Source of the DNA: Sciurus carolinensis | Lineage: Eukaryota > Chordata > Mammalia > Rodentia > Sciuridae | Assembly (NCBI RefSeq): GCF_902686445.1 | Contig: NC_062219.1 | Span: 111,291,160 to 111,355,159, forward strand | DNA length: 64,000 nucleotides | Direction of reading: 5' to 3' | Part shown: one piece after another, positions 1 through 9,384 of the stretch | How the letters are laid out: each line of letters starts with the position of its first letter | How positions within the stretch are numbered: position 1 is the stretch's first letter | Made by a program: the position numbers and the translations under genes | The notes under the pieces: generated by a model | Seen by the model: the letters and a program-made list of their open reading frames with translations, nothing else | Told to the model about the DNA's origin: nothing | Databases searched by the model: none

Positions 1-105
1 AAACATACTAGCGTCTGTCCTTGTCTTCCTGAATCCCCATTGCCTAGATCCACAGACACTCACATACAGCAGGTGCTCACCAAATATTTGCCACATCAAA
101 GAAGG
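1..105 (+). repeat. L2 LINE 3'-end fragment (probable)
   Basis: The stretch reads like the tail of an ancient L2 LINE: a run resembling the '..tctgtcttgttcactgctgtatccccagc..' region, followed by CAGGTGCTCACCAAATATTTG, which matches the usual 'aggtgctcaataaatatttg' ending. It is diverged and 5'-truncated by the window edge. A MIR end is possible because the two families share a similar tail. Confidence 0.45.
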
Positions 106-742
106 TGGCAGAGTCTGACCATTAGCAAAAGCCACCTCTGATCATCCCAATGATCTTCTGTGTAGCTGCCATCTCAGTGGTCACCTGGCTGTTCCATTTC
201 CTCTTGGCTCCTGGCGACGGCTTGACCAGATGTCACCCGATAGTCCAAGGCAGACCTCACTCACTGCCCTACCTGCAGGGTTCCAACAGGGCTGACCACA
301 CTCTGGCCCTGCCCTGATGAGGTCCTTCACCCCAACTCTGCCTTCTTGTCACCCCTCATGCCCCCACACACTGAGGTGTTAGGGAAACAAAAACAGTCTT
401 TGATATAGAGTCAGGCCCCGGGTTCAGATGGCCAAACCCTCTCACAGATGGAAGGAATGCAGGGCCTTGAGTCAGGCCCACTTCTGAGGACAAGGCCCAG
501 ACCCTGGGTCAGGGACCCACAGCTCCTGGTTCCATGTGCACCACATTCAGAATTCCTGGTTAGCCATAGCTAACCTCCTCCTCCACCGAGTGGATTCTGC
601 TACTTTCCCCTTTAACCTCCTGCAGGGAGGCCTGCAGATCAACGAGACACAAAATCGGGTGCAGGCTGTGCTTCTCAGATGAAAGATCAGACAGTTTCAC
701 AGCTGTACTGCTCCACCGAGCAAGGCAGATTGCTTTGTCTGC
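106..742. other. Unassigned non-coding sequence
   Basis: No open frame with a recognisable protein, no RNA gene and no repeat family that I can name. Base composition is balanced, with several CCTG/CAGG-rich stretches typical of old mammalian intergenic DNA. Confidence 0.5.
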
Positions 743-1032
743 GAGATTTTTATATGGGTGTGAGGTTTAGAGTTTACAGAAAAAAAAAAAAAAAAAAATA
801 CAGCTCATACCATAGCACTGTTCTGGGATTTTCTCTGAAGCACAGTCTCCACCGCACAGCCCTGAAATGTTTTGACAGCTCGGGCAAATCTTCAGGAAAA
901 CCTGAGGCCAGAGTGTTTGCCCATGAGATGCTTGTCGCTCAGCTCCCCACACCCCACCGGGAGTCCAGCCACCACCCTGACCTCAGGGCCAGCTGCACGG
1001 GCCACTTATGAATCAGCCTTGTCGTCCTGTTC
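743..1032 (+). repeat. Inverted duplication, arm A (about 290 bp)
   Basis: This segment is present again in reverse complement at 3372-3650. By eye the two arms differ at only about four or five single bases plus the length of an A run: 19-20 As at 780-798 here, and about six in the other arm. Similarity stops sharply at both ends. The arm at 3372-3650 interrupts an old L1, so this arm is probably the original. It is not a SINE or LINE that I recognise. Short reading frames cross it in both orientations, but they differ between arms only by neutral-looking changes and resemble no known protein. Confidence 0.9.
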
Positions 1033-2720
1033 TGATGCGGGAAAATGGGATGATGAATTCATTTCCATCACCACGCTGCCCATAAGTCACGCTTGAAGGG
1101 CGCTTTTTTCTTCTGGAGTTTCCAATGACAAAGATTTCATTATCCAAAGCAATAATTTTTAACCAGAGCAATGTACGATTTCACTCGACCTGGATTAGGC
1201 CCATATGTGAGCGGCCGCCCCAGAGCAGCAGTGTCTGGGGGAGGCCAGGAGAGGGATGCGGGGTCTCCTGTGTTCTCCCCTCCCCAGTTCTTACCCCTTT
1301 CTTCTCCGTGGCATTGATTTTCTTTGTTCTTAGCCTCCCTCCTTTTGAGCCACCCCCTCTACTTGTGGCCCTGTGACCCCCAGGTGAGTAGTCCCTCCTC
1401 CTGGTGACAGCCAACAGGCCGGGCTGACATTCTGTTCATTCTGCCTGCCTGCTCCCTTCTCCTGTACCACGTCCCCTCCCCCCAGAATCAGACGCAGAGC
1501 GGGCAGAGGATCATCAGTGGTATTTTCAAATGGAAGCCAAAGGACCTTCCCTCTGAACAGAAAAGCGATTCCAAGAGCAGTGCAGGATGGAAGATCCTAG
1601 GTGTTGCTCACCTCCTGCCAGGCTGCACCTCCCTCCCTGGTCCTTTTTACTTGGAGGCCTTACAGCTCCGGACAGGAAATCTAAAGTCATAGAAACGCAA
1701 ATGAGAACCTAAAGAGGCAGAGGAGGAGACCCACATGACTTGGAGCCTCTGCTCCCGAAAAGCAGCAGTTTTCCTAGGGGTTTCTTTCTGGGACTGACTA
1801 GGCCCAGGAAGTCCAGGAGCCCTGCTGAGATGGGCTTACCCTGGGGCAGGACTGGGGTGCCTCGCGCATGTCCCAACCCATGGACCCTGCTTTCCTGTAA
1901 ACCATGATGCCACCACCAGTCCAGGGGCAGGCCCAGGTCAGATCAACAAGCCCAACAACAGCTTGGGCTTCTTGGTTTCATCCTGTTTGAGGGAACATAT
2001 CTACATTTAAATAGCAACTAGTATTTATAAAATACGAACCAAGCACAAAAGGCAACATAAATACTTAGGATATATAGCACCTCCTCATGCAGCAAATTCA
2101 AAGGATGGCACACTGAAGTTTTGAAGTACCCACATGGTGGTTTCAGACAGTTAGTCGACATCCAGGCCCGCGCAGACCAGACGCCAAGGCAAAGGCCCAG
2201 TCAGCGACTCCTGGAGTCCGGGAGGCTGAGTCTTTGTGGAGGATGTGGTGCTGGGTATGGAGGAAGTAATAACCCCAGAAGCTTCAAAAGAGTCACAGAG
2301 GAGCAGTGTGTCCTTTGGGAGGGAAGCACACAGCTGGTGAGGCCAACCGCTGAGTGTGGAAGCCAAAGCTTTGGACCTCAAAGTGGCACCCGCTCAGCCA
2401 CACAGGTGGCATCTTAAGGCTGTCTTGAGTCCCCAGGTCTCAGCTACAACTGTTACCTATAAATGCCTCCCACCATATGTGGTAGAGCAGAGAATGAGCC
2501 TCATGCTGTGTGTGGGGACCAGGAGGGAGGGGGGAACAAGCTCAGGGCATGGCACCCATGGGGCGGGTCTCTCTGCACTAACTGGCCAAGAGCAGCCCAA
2601 GCTGCCCCTTGTCCCTGCCTGAAAACCTCATCAACCACCTCCTGTCATGAATTTCAAGTTCTGGATGAGCGGTCGGGATGCAGATGACACTCCGGGGTGC
2701 TGAGAGATTTGTAGGAAGTG
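1033..2720. other. Unassigned non-coding sequence
   Basis: No gene, RNA or clear repeat seen. The part around 1980-2110 is AT-rich and could hide a heavily diverged MIR-like piece. The open frames here are short, overlap on both strands and look like chance. Confidence 0.45.
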
Positions 2721-2724
2721 GCAA

Positions 2725-3340
2725 TGTTTTTTTCTTCTTTGTTTTTTAATTAAATACTTTTTTCTTAGAGATAAAAGTCACATAACATAAAATTAACCAT
2801 TTTATTCTATTTTACTCTAACTATTTTGGCAGTGCTGAGGACTGAATCCAAGGCCTTGCTCCTGCTAGGCAAGCACTCACCCAACTGAGGTACAACTTCG
2901 GTCCCCAAATTAACCATTTAAAAGTGCGCAATTCAGTGGCATTTTGTATATTCACAATTTTGTCCATCTTCTACTTCCCTACTCCCAGAACATTCTTATC
3001 ACCCCCAAAGGAAACTCCATACCCCCTAGTAGTCACTGACCTGCTCTCTATGGATTTACCTATTTTGGATATTTCATATAAACAGAATCATACAATATGT
3101 GACCTTGAGCACATTGTTGAGATTCAGTCATACTGTGGCATGTGTCATGGTGTGTGTATACTAAATTTTGTGTACTCATTCATTTGTTTCCACATTTGGC
3201 TGCTGTGAGCAACACTGATATAAACATGCATGTGTATGTGTTGAGTCCTTGCTCTCAGTTCTTCTGGGTATATTCTCAGGAGCAGAATTGTCGAGTCACA
3301 GGGTAATTCTATGGGTACTTGTTGAGGAATCACCAATTTA
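2725..3340 (-). mobile_element. Old L1M LINE 3' region, antisense
   Basis: In + orientation the text follows the reverse complement of old mammalian L1 3' sequence: 'aaagtgcgcaattcagtggc', 'cacaattttgtccatc', 'ctctatggatttacctattt', 'catataaacagaatcatac' and 'ggagcagaattgtcgagtca'. It is interrupted by an ID SINE at 2803-2906. It breaks off near 3336, where the inverted-duplication arm at 3372-3650 begins. A short L1-like remnant resumes at about 3661. The copy is well diverged, so it predates both insertions. Confidence 0.8.
2803..2906 (-). mobile_element. ID-type tRNA-derived SINE inside L1M
   Basis: The reverse complement gives a tRNA-like ID head (GGGACCGAAGTTGTACCTCA, then a lowered-stringency B box around GGTTCAGTCC-like 'ggattcagtcctcagcactg') and an A-rich tail with T and G interruptions. 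The flanks carry the target duplication 'aaattaaccattt' at 2790-2802 and 2907-2919, which shows that it inserted into the L1M copy. Confidence 0.8.
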
Positions 3341-3371
3341 TTTATTTATGCATGCATGCATCATCTCACAT

Positions 3372-3650
3372 GAACAGGACGACAAGGCTGATTCATAAGT
3401 GGCCCGTGCAACTGGCCCTGAGGTCAGGGTGGTGGCTGGACTCCCGGTGGGGTGTGGGGAGCTGAGCGACAAGCATCTCATGGGCAAACACTCTGGCCTC
3501 AGGTTTTCCTGAAGATTTGCCCGAGCTGTCAAAACATTTCAGGGCTGTGCGGTGGAGACTGTGCTTCAGAGAAAATCCCAGAACAGTGCTATGGAATGAG
3601 CTGTATTTTTTCTCTGTAAACTCTAAACCTCACGCCCATATAAAAACCTC
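3372..3650 (-). repeat. Inverted duplication, arm B, inserted in L1M
   Basis: This is the reverse complement of 743-1032, about 2.3 kb away. It lies between the two parts of an old L1M copy, so it arrived later. On its left is an A/T-rich stretch with tandem TTTA and ATGC units (3340-3361). A short match 'catcatct' occurs on both sides (3360-3367 and 3655-3662) and could be a target duplication. The arm lacks the long A run seen in the other copy. Confidence 0.9.
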
Positions 3651-3662
3651 TTCCATCATCTT

Positions 3663-4284
3663 ACGTTCCCATCAGTGGAGAAGGTTGGGATTTACCCGGC
3701 AGTTTTGTGTGATGTGGATCGGGGCTGTGGGAGGTCAAGCTGGGGCTCCTACCTGGCACTCCCACAGTACCCAAGTCTGCTCCTTGCCCGGGGCCCAGCC
3801 CAGCACGCAGCTCAGAGCAGCCCTCAGAGTCAGAGGTGTGAAAGAAAAAAGGGGTGAGGGAGGAGGGCAGGAGGGGATGGAGAGTAGGAAGGAGGTCTTG
3901 ATCATGGCTCTGGGTCAGTCTTGAGACATGATAGTCACAGTGAAAATCAAGGTCAATTCCCAAGGCCACACAGGGCTTCCTGCTTAGGCTCCTGCTGTGA
4001 ACAGCAGGCTGGGGAACGATTACTGGGGACTAGGCTGCAACATAAAATGATGAGAATGTAAAACGCGAGGGAACATGCTGAAAGTCACTTATTGGCAGCC
4101 ATGCCCAATCTGAGCAAGACGCTGTGGTGGCTCAGGATTTCCACGCTGGCCTGGACCAGGTTTTCCCCTGGGGTGCCAAGACCCTGACCTGAGAACTGAA
4201 ACCACGCAAGGAGAACACGTCAGGAGCCTGACTCACCCTGCCTCCAGCCGGGGCATCACCCTGAGTCTGCTCCGGGCACAGCCC
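3663..4284. other. Unassigned non-coding sequence
   Basis: Apart from about 15 bp of L1M remnant at the left edge, nothing recognisable is seen. A purine-rich G/A stretch occurs at 3838-3900. Confidence 0.45.
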
Positions 4285-4370
4285 ACAGCAAGGCCTTGAG
4301 AAACCCTGCTCCCCTGGGCCTGCATTTCCCCATTTGCAAAATGACAATGCCAGGTTCCCAGCATATTCCA
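4285..4370 (+). repeat. MIR-like fragment (weak)
   Basis: The segment 'gggcctgcatttccccat' followed by 'ttgcaaaatgac' resembles the MIR core 'tgcctcagtttcctcatctgtaaaatgg'. It is short and strongly diverged. Confidence 0.35.
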
Positions 4371-5459
4371 CATGCACCTTTGATTCACAGAATTTTCCCA
4401 CCCTGGCTCTCTCGCCTGGTTCCAACAAGAAAACTCAGAAACAAGGAAAAGAAGTGACCCATTCCACAAGGCCCTATGAACAGGATGCACAGGGCCAGTG
4501 TCAGTCTTAAGGTTCCTTCCCAAGGCTGGGTCAGGTGGGAAATGGGGCTGCTCCAGAAGGCCTAGGATTCCAAGCACAGTCGGCACCCCTTGAATGTGCA
4601 ATATGAGGAATGCACTCCTGGAAGTCAAACCCTATTTAAAATCCACTAGGAAAGAAAGCGAGATGATGGGCTGTCCGCCTGCTTTCCCAAAGGATGCCCT
4701 CCAGGGCCCTGGACTGTGCACCTCTCTGCAGTCGTGCATGCTGGCTGAAGTAGAGGCTGGTGGGAATGGCGCTGCTGCCCCAGGTGGGTTTTCTCAGTTC
4801 CCTCTTTGCTGGACCACCAAAGCCAGTCCTGAGGGGGAGGGTGGAAAAAGGAAGAGACAGGCCCTGGGGGCTCAGAGGACCCCCAGGCCACAACTGACTC
4901 TGGCTAGCACGGAGACCAAGGATGGAGGAGAGAAGAACCCTGTGTGGCCCCAGCTACAGCTTCTCACTCTGGGCTTCAGTTTCCTCCTCCCTACAGTAAT
5001 GACCTCAGACCAGACCATCCCGAGTCTCTCGGCTACAATGCTCCAGGCTGTGTTCATGGAGTATATTCTTGCAGCTCTGGGCAGCCCAATCCCAGCTTGA
5101 GCCAGGCAGAAGTACAAGAGGGTCCTCCTCCCACCCCTAAGGAGCAAAGATGGTCCCCACACAGGCGCTCAATTCCTCATCTCATTTCTCCTCTTTGATA
5201 TAGAGTCCACACAAATGGTTCCCTTTTAAGTGCATGGGGAATGTTGTCCTGCCATCTAAATAGCATTTAGCAAAGCAGGAATCCCAAGTAAAAGATCAGT
5301 CTCCAACTATGCCACCTCCTACCAAACGTGCCAGCTGCAGCAGCTCTGCAGGGAGGCAAAACATCGGGACTGCCAGCCACTTCCTTCATCGCATGGCAGG
5401 GTCCCTGGTGCTCCGTCAGACTTATTGCACATGGCAGGCTTGTCTCCCCAGATTGACAC
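4371..5459. other. Unassigned non-coding sequence
   Basis: The segment 4960-5000 (GGGCTTCAGTTTCCTCCTCC) may be another MIR core. A 168-codon open frame at 4594-5100 resembles no protein family, overlaps frames on the other strand and has no supporting splice or promoter context, so I do not call it a gene. Confidence 0.4.
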
Positions 5460-5555
5460 TTCCTAATCAGAGTCCTTTCATTACCATCCCGTAGTTCCTG
5501 GTACAGGGTTGGGCACAGTGTGGGTGCTTAATGTATATGGATTTATTTCTGAGAG
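5460..5555 (+). repeat. L2 LINE 3'-end fragment (probable)
   Basis: 'gttcctggtacagggttggg' followed by 'cacagtgtgggtgcttaatg' follows the L2 3' end pattern 'agtgcctggcacatagtaggtgctcaataaat'. Confidence 0.45.
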
Positions 5556-5574
5556 CTGCCTAGGTAAAGACCAC

Positions 5575-6165
5575 CATTATTTTAGTTAGCGATGGCTACC
5601 AAAGAAACCACCCACTACCTAGCAGTTTAATGATTTCTCATGAATTTGAGCACTGACTGGGCTCAGCTGGGTGGTTGGCTGGGCTCATTCAGCAGCTGCA
5701 TTCATCTGGGAGCTTGGCTGGGGCTGGAGCATGCAGCTCCAGAGGCTCCCCTCCATGGCCCCACATTAGCCACTGGTCAAGGGACTTCTTTATAGCATGG
5801 TGGCTGGCTTCCAAGGGGGCACTGTTCTGAGAAGACAAGCCCAATGTGCAAGTACTTAACAAGATTCTGCTTACATCACGCTTACTAATGTCCCATTGGT
5901 CAGAAGGAAGCCACATGGCCAGTCAGTGTGGGAGGGACCACACACAAGTGTGAATTCTGGGAGACATGCTTCACTGAATGCAAAGATCTACCACAGCTGT
6001 GAATGCCCCGTGGGAAGGAGCCATGACACCCTGAGCCATGCTCCACTCTCCAGGGAGCTAGAAGACAGGAAAGGGCTTTCAGCAGCCAGCCATCTCCCAA
6101 AGGAGGTGAGGAAGTTAAGTCCTGCACTCTTGAGAAGGGGCAAATTTCCTCTATGGTCATGCTCA
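5575..6165 (-). mobile_element. Ancient MaLR/MLT-like LTR fossil (tentative)
   Basis: The sequence runs like the antisense of an ancient LTR common in mammals: a 'gttatctattgctgcgtaac'-type start ('tttagttagcgatggctacc'), then 'ggctcagctgggtggttggc', 'cttggctggggctggagcat' and a late part with 'gtcccattggtcagaagg'. A second relative begins at 17762. I cannot fix the subfamily, and the ends are approximate. Confidence 0.4.
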
Positions 6166-6340
6166 AACCTCACATTCAGTGAAAGTAACTTTTGCAGTAA
6201 AGTTTATTTCATTTTCACAATGAATTTAAACCTATTTTCAAATGCTCTAATCATTCACCTGTTACTTTTCTCACAAGAATTATAAGAACACAATATTTAT
6301 TTCAAAGTTACCATGAGTGGTATATTTGCTGCTCAATTTT

Positions 6341-6558
6341 TATTCATTTGTTCTTTGTACCAGGGATGGATCCCAGAGGAACTTAACCACTGAGGCACAT
6401 CCCCAGCCCCCCCCCTTTTTTATTTTTATTTTGAAACAGAGTCTCTCTAAGTAACTTAGGGTCTTGTGAAGTTGCCAAGGCTGGTTTTGAACTCTTGATC
6501 CTCCTGCCTCAGCTCCGGAGTCATTGGAATTGCAGACATCCACCACCACCACCCGACT
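6341..6558 (-). mobile_element. B1-dID dimeric SINE
   Basis: Read on the minus strand, it has a 7SL/B1-like left half (7SL-type 'gcctgtaat..ggaggctgagg' pattern, here degraded), a central A/T-rich linker, an ID-like right half ('ggggatgtgcctcagtggtt') and an A-rich tail. Degenerate 13-bp target duplications lie at 6328-6340 and 6559-6571, with two mismatches. This dimer architecture is characteristic of squirrels and a few other rodent families. Confidence 0.88.
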
Positions 6559-6559
6559 G

Positions 6560-6745
6560 TTGCTCAGTTTTTTACAGGACAATGGGACATTATTCTCCAA
6601 TGTGATTTCATGTCTGCACACATTGTGGTGTAACTCATCCCTTACTGTGGGACATTTACAGGATTCGTCATTTCTCACGAGTAAAACTGTGATGAATATC
6701 CTCATGTTCACCTGACTGTGTGCTCAGAACAAATTCCTAGAAAAT
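6560..6745 (-). repeat. Possible old L1M antisense fragment
   Basis: 'aaaactgtgatgaatatcct' and 'caaattcctagaaaatacca' resemble the antisense L1M pattern 'aatactgctatgaacattc..tcctaggagtggaatt'. It may be the target into which the adjacent SINE inserted. Confidence 0.35.
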
Positions 6746-7234
6746 ACCAGGATCAGAGGAACCGCCTGGCATTAGGGCTGTCTGATTCATACACTGCTGG
6801 CTGGCCTGGAGGGACTGAGCGCACCCAGAGCAGCAGCCGGAGAGGAGTGGGCGCCTGTCCTCCTTGTTGACAGCCTCGGGGACAGCCTTGTTCTGACCAG
6901 GGACATCCTGCAGCGGCATGGTCTCCCCTATGCAGCAAGCAAGGCCAGAGCCACCTTCAGAGTCCCAGGGGACTCCTGCCTGCCCAGAACTAGACTGTCC
7001 CGGTATCCACCTGACCTCCTGTGCCCCCTCCGCACGCTGGACTTCCCTCAGCAGGCCTCCAGCAGACAACTCATCCACATGCCCTGCTCTGATGCCTGGA
7101 CCTGCAGCTCTGCCCCAACTGTCCCCCAGGTCCTCACCCTCAGCCAGACCTAGTTCAACCTCCCTGTCTTTCCCATAACTGGCTCCTGGAAGTTGCCTGA
7201 GCAGGAGCCCCAGCTTCCACCTCTGGCTCTGGCT
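6746..7234. other. Unassigned GC-rich sequence
   Basis: C/T-rich on the + strand with several CCTG/CAGG runs. The open frames on both strands look like low-stop-density chance frames. Confidence 0.4.
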
Positions 7235-7400
7235 CTGCCTTCGCTAACCAGGAGACTGGGGACAAGAGACTCAGCCTCGTGAGATACAGTTTTTCTTAGC
7301 TGCAAACTGGGGATTCTAATGGGGGCCTCTCAGGGCTGTGAGGATTCAGTGGGGTGACAGAAGGTCCTGGGACATGGGTTAATGCTTAATCAAGAGTAAC
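7235..7400 (+). repeat. MIR SINE fragment
   Basis: It follows MIR order on the + strand: 'ctggctctggctctgcc', then 'ttcttagctgcaaactgggg', 'gggctgtgaggattcagtgg' (MIR 'gggttgtgaggattaaatg') and 'gttaatgctt'. Confidence 0.5.
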
Positions 7401-8862
7401 AGGAGCAATAATGACTGTTACTTTCATTGTTACTACCCAGAGCTCCAGTGGAAAGCCTCATGGTCATCCCGCCTGCTCTGAGGGTCTCTGCCCTTCCACA
7501 AGTCCAGAAAGCGAACCTCGGAAATGGCACCTGAACCTTCCCATTGCACACATCCATCCAGGGTCTGTCCCCACAGCAGGTCAGCACACAGCAGATGCGT
7601 GAGTGAACAGTCCCCCTCTAATGAGCTGTAAATGATGGTAGAGCATTTTCCTCTCCAGATCACGCTATGAAACCATCTCCAGGGGCCCTTGCAGCCAGGA
7701 AGGCTCTGATTCCCATCCCTGCACTGGCTCCCTGGAACAGGGAACATGAGAGTTTTGCTGCATCAATCAGGCAGGAATATCCTGAGCAGAGAGGAGTGAG
7801 GTGACAACTACTAGATGACTCCTTTTTATCTCCAACCATCAGACCCTCCCTGAGATTTCTGGACCACCATCCCTCGGCTGGCTCAGAAATTTATTAGCTC
7901 TACCAATATTTTCTTTCGTAGTTCTGCAAAGCAAGCTCAAACTCAGTGAGCACTGCCTATGCAAAGACCTTAAACCACATGTTTATTTTCCTGAGCTATA
8001 AAAAGTTTATAGGGGACTGGACTTCTTGTCCAGCACCATGCTCAGAATTGCTACTGCATTCCACAGGAAGACAGAGCGCTCTGTGTCAGCCTGGGGGGCG
8101 GGGAGTAGGTGGGGTACAACTGTGCGGCTCCAGTGGAAAGGGCATAGGGCATGGGATGAGACAACAGAGTTGCACGCTGATGGGGCAGAGGAAGCCATGG
8201 GGCTGGGGGAATGCAGGCACGGCTGTGTGGCCAAGTCACGCGATCAGAACCCCAAAAGGCATGGTTTAGCCCCATGTTCTGCTCTTCACGTCTCCCTCCT
8301 GTCAAGGGAACTTTATGGACACCAAGTCAGCAGAAGCCACGGGGCTGGCTCTGGCTGAAGCTCACTTTCTGGCACACCCTTTGGTTACAGAACATGGAAT
8401 CACTGAAGCTTGATGCTGGAACAAACTACCCAGGGGAGACACCTCCCTTAGTAGCCCTCTAGTTTCCTGCTGACCCCAGCCCATCTATTTACTCATTTCC
8501 AACTAGCCCAGTGATTGACAAGAATCACATGCAACTGTGTCACTCAGAACTCAGACCCCAGGACATGTTCTGAGACACGGTGTGTTTACCCACCTAATTC
8601 CAGCCATGGAATGGACCTCTGAGAGTACAACACTTCCACTTGGAATTCAGGTCCAGGTTTTCCACTGAGCTGGCACCAAGATCTTTAAGTGGTTCTTGAA
8701 TCTAGCATCTACATCACATCCTGCCAAAACACTGTAAGGGTTGTGGAGACTTAGTCCTTGGCCCCCAAAACCATTTCCCATTCTGTCCCATCCTGGGACT
8801 TCAAGGTGAGCAGGGTATTGCATAATAGGAAGAAGGAAGCAGGCAGACAGAGGTGTGTGAAG
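7401..8862. other. Unassigned non-coding sequence
   Basis: Possible L2-like traces at 7560-7620 are not strong enough to call. Several 75-110-codon frames on both strands at 7946-8358 overlap each other and resemble no protein. Confidence 0.4.
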
Positions 8863-8873
8863 ATCCTTATTCC

Positions 8874-9100
8874 TCACTGCAACTGGGCATCATGGCACAT
8901 GCCTGTAATTCCAGTGACTCAGGAGGCTGAGGCAGGAGGATTGCAAGTTTGAGGCCAGTCTCAGCAACTTAGTGAGGTCTAAGCAACTTAAGTGAAACTT
9001 TGTCTAAAAATAAAAAATAAAAAGGTCTGGGGATGTGGTTCAGTATTAAAGTGCCTATGGGTTCAATCTCCAGTACCAAAAATAAAAAAACAGACAAAAA
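8874..9100 (+). mobile_element. B1-dID dimeric SINE
   Basis: The left half carries 'gcacatgcctgtaattccag' and 'aggaggctgaggcaggagga' (7SL/B1 core with a Pol III A/B-box region). The right half carries 'tctggggatgtggttcagta' and 'gggttcaatctccagtacc', and an A-rich tail follows. Target duplications 'atccttattcc' (8863-8873) and 'atcctcattcc' (9101-9111) flank it, with one mismatch. Confidence 0.92.
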
Positions 9101-9384
9101 ATCCTCATTCCAACTTCAAGGATTTGAGCACTGAATGAGGATGAAGGAGCAGGACTCGGTACCCTCCAAGGCCACTCCAAATACTGAAATCCTACAATTC
9201 TTTAGGGAGGGAGGAAAAAAACAACTACCATTTGCTTTGAGCATTGATTCTAACCTTTCCAGGTGCAAGGTCTGTTTTCTATTATGATTATTTCAAAATG
9301 CTCTTGTACTATTCTGAAATGAAAGTGAAAGGTGATATATACACACTCATAATTTTTAAAGATCAACATCTTAACTATATCAAA

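Noticed and set aside
743..1032. Processed pseudogene explanation for the duplicated segment
   Set aside because: The A run is internal to the segment, no reading frame resembles a known protein, and the second copy lacks a terminal poly(A) at the expected end.
3517..3924. 135-codon plus-strand frame
   Set aside because: It starts inside the inverted-duplication arm and runs into unrelated flank; no protein family resemblance.
4594..5100. 168-codon plus-strand frame
   Set aside because: Unrecognisable product, overlapping frames on the other strand, no splice or promoter context.
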